Source of the DNA: Gordonia sp. PP30
GTDB taxonomy: Bacteria > Actinomycetota > Actinomycetes > Mycobacteriales > Mycobacteriaceae
Length of the DNA: 64,000 nt
Direction: 5' to 3'
NCBI RefSeq assembly: GCF_023100845.1
Contig: NZ_CP095864.1
Location: 868,001 to 932,000 of the forward strand
This document shows, piece by piece, positions 63,828 through 64,000 of this stretch (positions are counted from its first letter, which is position 1; every line of letters begins with the position of its first letter). The translations under genes and the position numbers were made by a program. The notes under the pieces are model-generated. The model was not told the origin of the DNA, made no database searches, and saw only the letters and a program-made list of their open reading frames with translations.

Positions 63828-64000
63828 GTGACCAGCAGCCCCGGATCGACCCGCACGCCCGTCGTGGCGATGGCCTCGGGCACCGGTTCGCTGCTGGCGG
63901 CGCTGCTGGCGTTCGCGGAGCGGCCGTCGTCGTCGTTCACGGTCGCGGCCCTGGTGGTCGACCGGGACTGCCCGGCGATCGGGATCGCGGAGGCCGCCGG
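63828..64000 (+). CDS. purN: phosphoribosylglycinamide formyltransferase, 3' end outside window
   Basis: First 57 residues only. PVVAMASGTGSLLAALLAFA is the family's N-terminal nucleotide-binding segment, and ALVVDRDCPAIGIAEAA follows. Gene order perM-purN agrees with Rv0955-Rv0956. GTG start; TAACCT at 63815-63820 is a possible -10, 7 bp before it. It forms 5'-phosphoribosyl-N-formylglycinamide in purine synthesis. Confidence 0.88.
   Translation, partial: MTSSPGSTRTPVVAMASGTGSLLAALLAFAERPSSSFTVAALVVDRDCPAIGIAEAA

Overview
The window is high-GC actinobacterial chromosome. Gene content and order point to the Mycobacteriales, most likely Gordonia or a close relative; the genus is an inference. 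The backbone follows the order known from Mycobacterium tuberculosis Rv0908-Rv0910 and Rv0944-Rv0956: a CtpE-type P-type ATPase with an Rv0909-like antitoxin and Rv0910-like toxin, an Fpg-family glycosylase, an SDR, pgi, chorismate mutase, UvrD1/PcrA, an M23 peptidase, sucCD, an Rv0954-like antigen, PerM and purN. Most genes are packed, often with 4-bp start/stop overlaps.

Layout. 1-8.8 kb: end of an ABC-2 permease gene, pdxH, an MFS exporter, a DUF559 gene between two 31-bp direct repeats, a DUF2236 oxygenase, pxpBC, citrate synthase and an FKBP isomerase. 9-17.9 kb: enoyl-CoA hydratase, a sugar-lactone oxidase with a PLP-type deaminase-like partner, an MBL hydrolase overlapping ctpE, and the antitoxin and toxin genes with an alkyladenine glycosylase gene between them. 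18.1-28.0 kb: an integrative element of about 9.9 kb in the 3' end of tRNA-Arg(CCT). It carries an integrase, an Xis-like HTH protein, a DnaB-N-like protein plus RecA-like ATPase (probable replication module), WhiB, HNH, zinc-ribbon and other small proteins, a DUF6414-like cargo gene, a degenerate four-repeat CRISPR-like array without cas genes, and a leftward operon of small genes. No capsid, portal or terminase gene is recognised, so it looks like a satellite or an integrative plasmid rather than a complete prophage.

28.1-43.4 kb: sunset-domain protein, SDR, cobF, cysQ, fpg, a second DUF559 gene flanked by two related 49-bp palindromes, a DUF4185 secreted protein, SDR, pgi, DUF2853, chorismate mutase, a large membrane protein, pcrA and an M23 peptidase. 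43.6-47.6 kb: sucCD, then a gene with 9-residue repeats, an RDD protein and a small membrane protein. 47.6-61.1 kb: a TetR regulator and a fused indolepyruvate-ferredoxin-oxidoreductase-type gene divergent from an operon of carboxyltransferase, biotin carboxylase/carrier, acyl-CoA dehydrogenase, MaoC hydratase, AMP ligase and acetoacetyl-CoA synthetase. This fits branched-chain (leucine-type) acid breakdown feeding acetoacetyl-CoA, near the TCA genes. 61.1-64 kb: DUF5336 protein, perM and the start of purN.

The observations most worth following are the CRISPR-like mini-array in the element, the octamer cluster inside the element's helicase gene, the two DUF559 genes each bracketed by its own repeat pair, and short interspersed palindromic repeats that sit in frame inside pcrA and twice inside the acetoacetyl-CoA synthetase gene.
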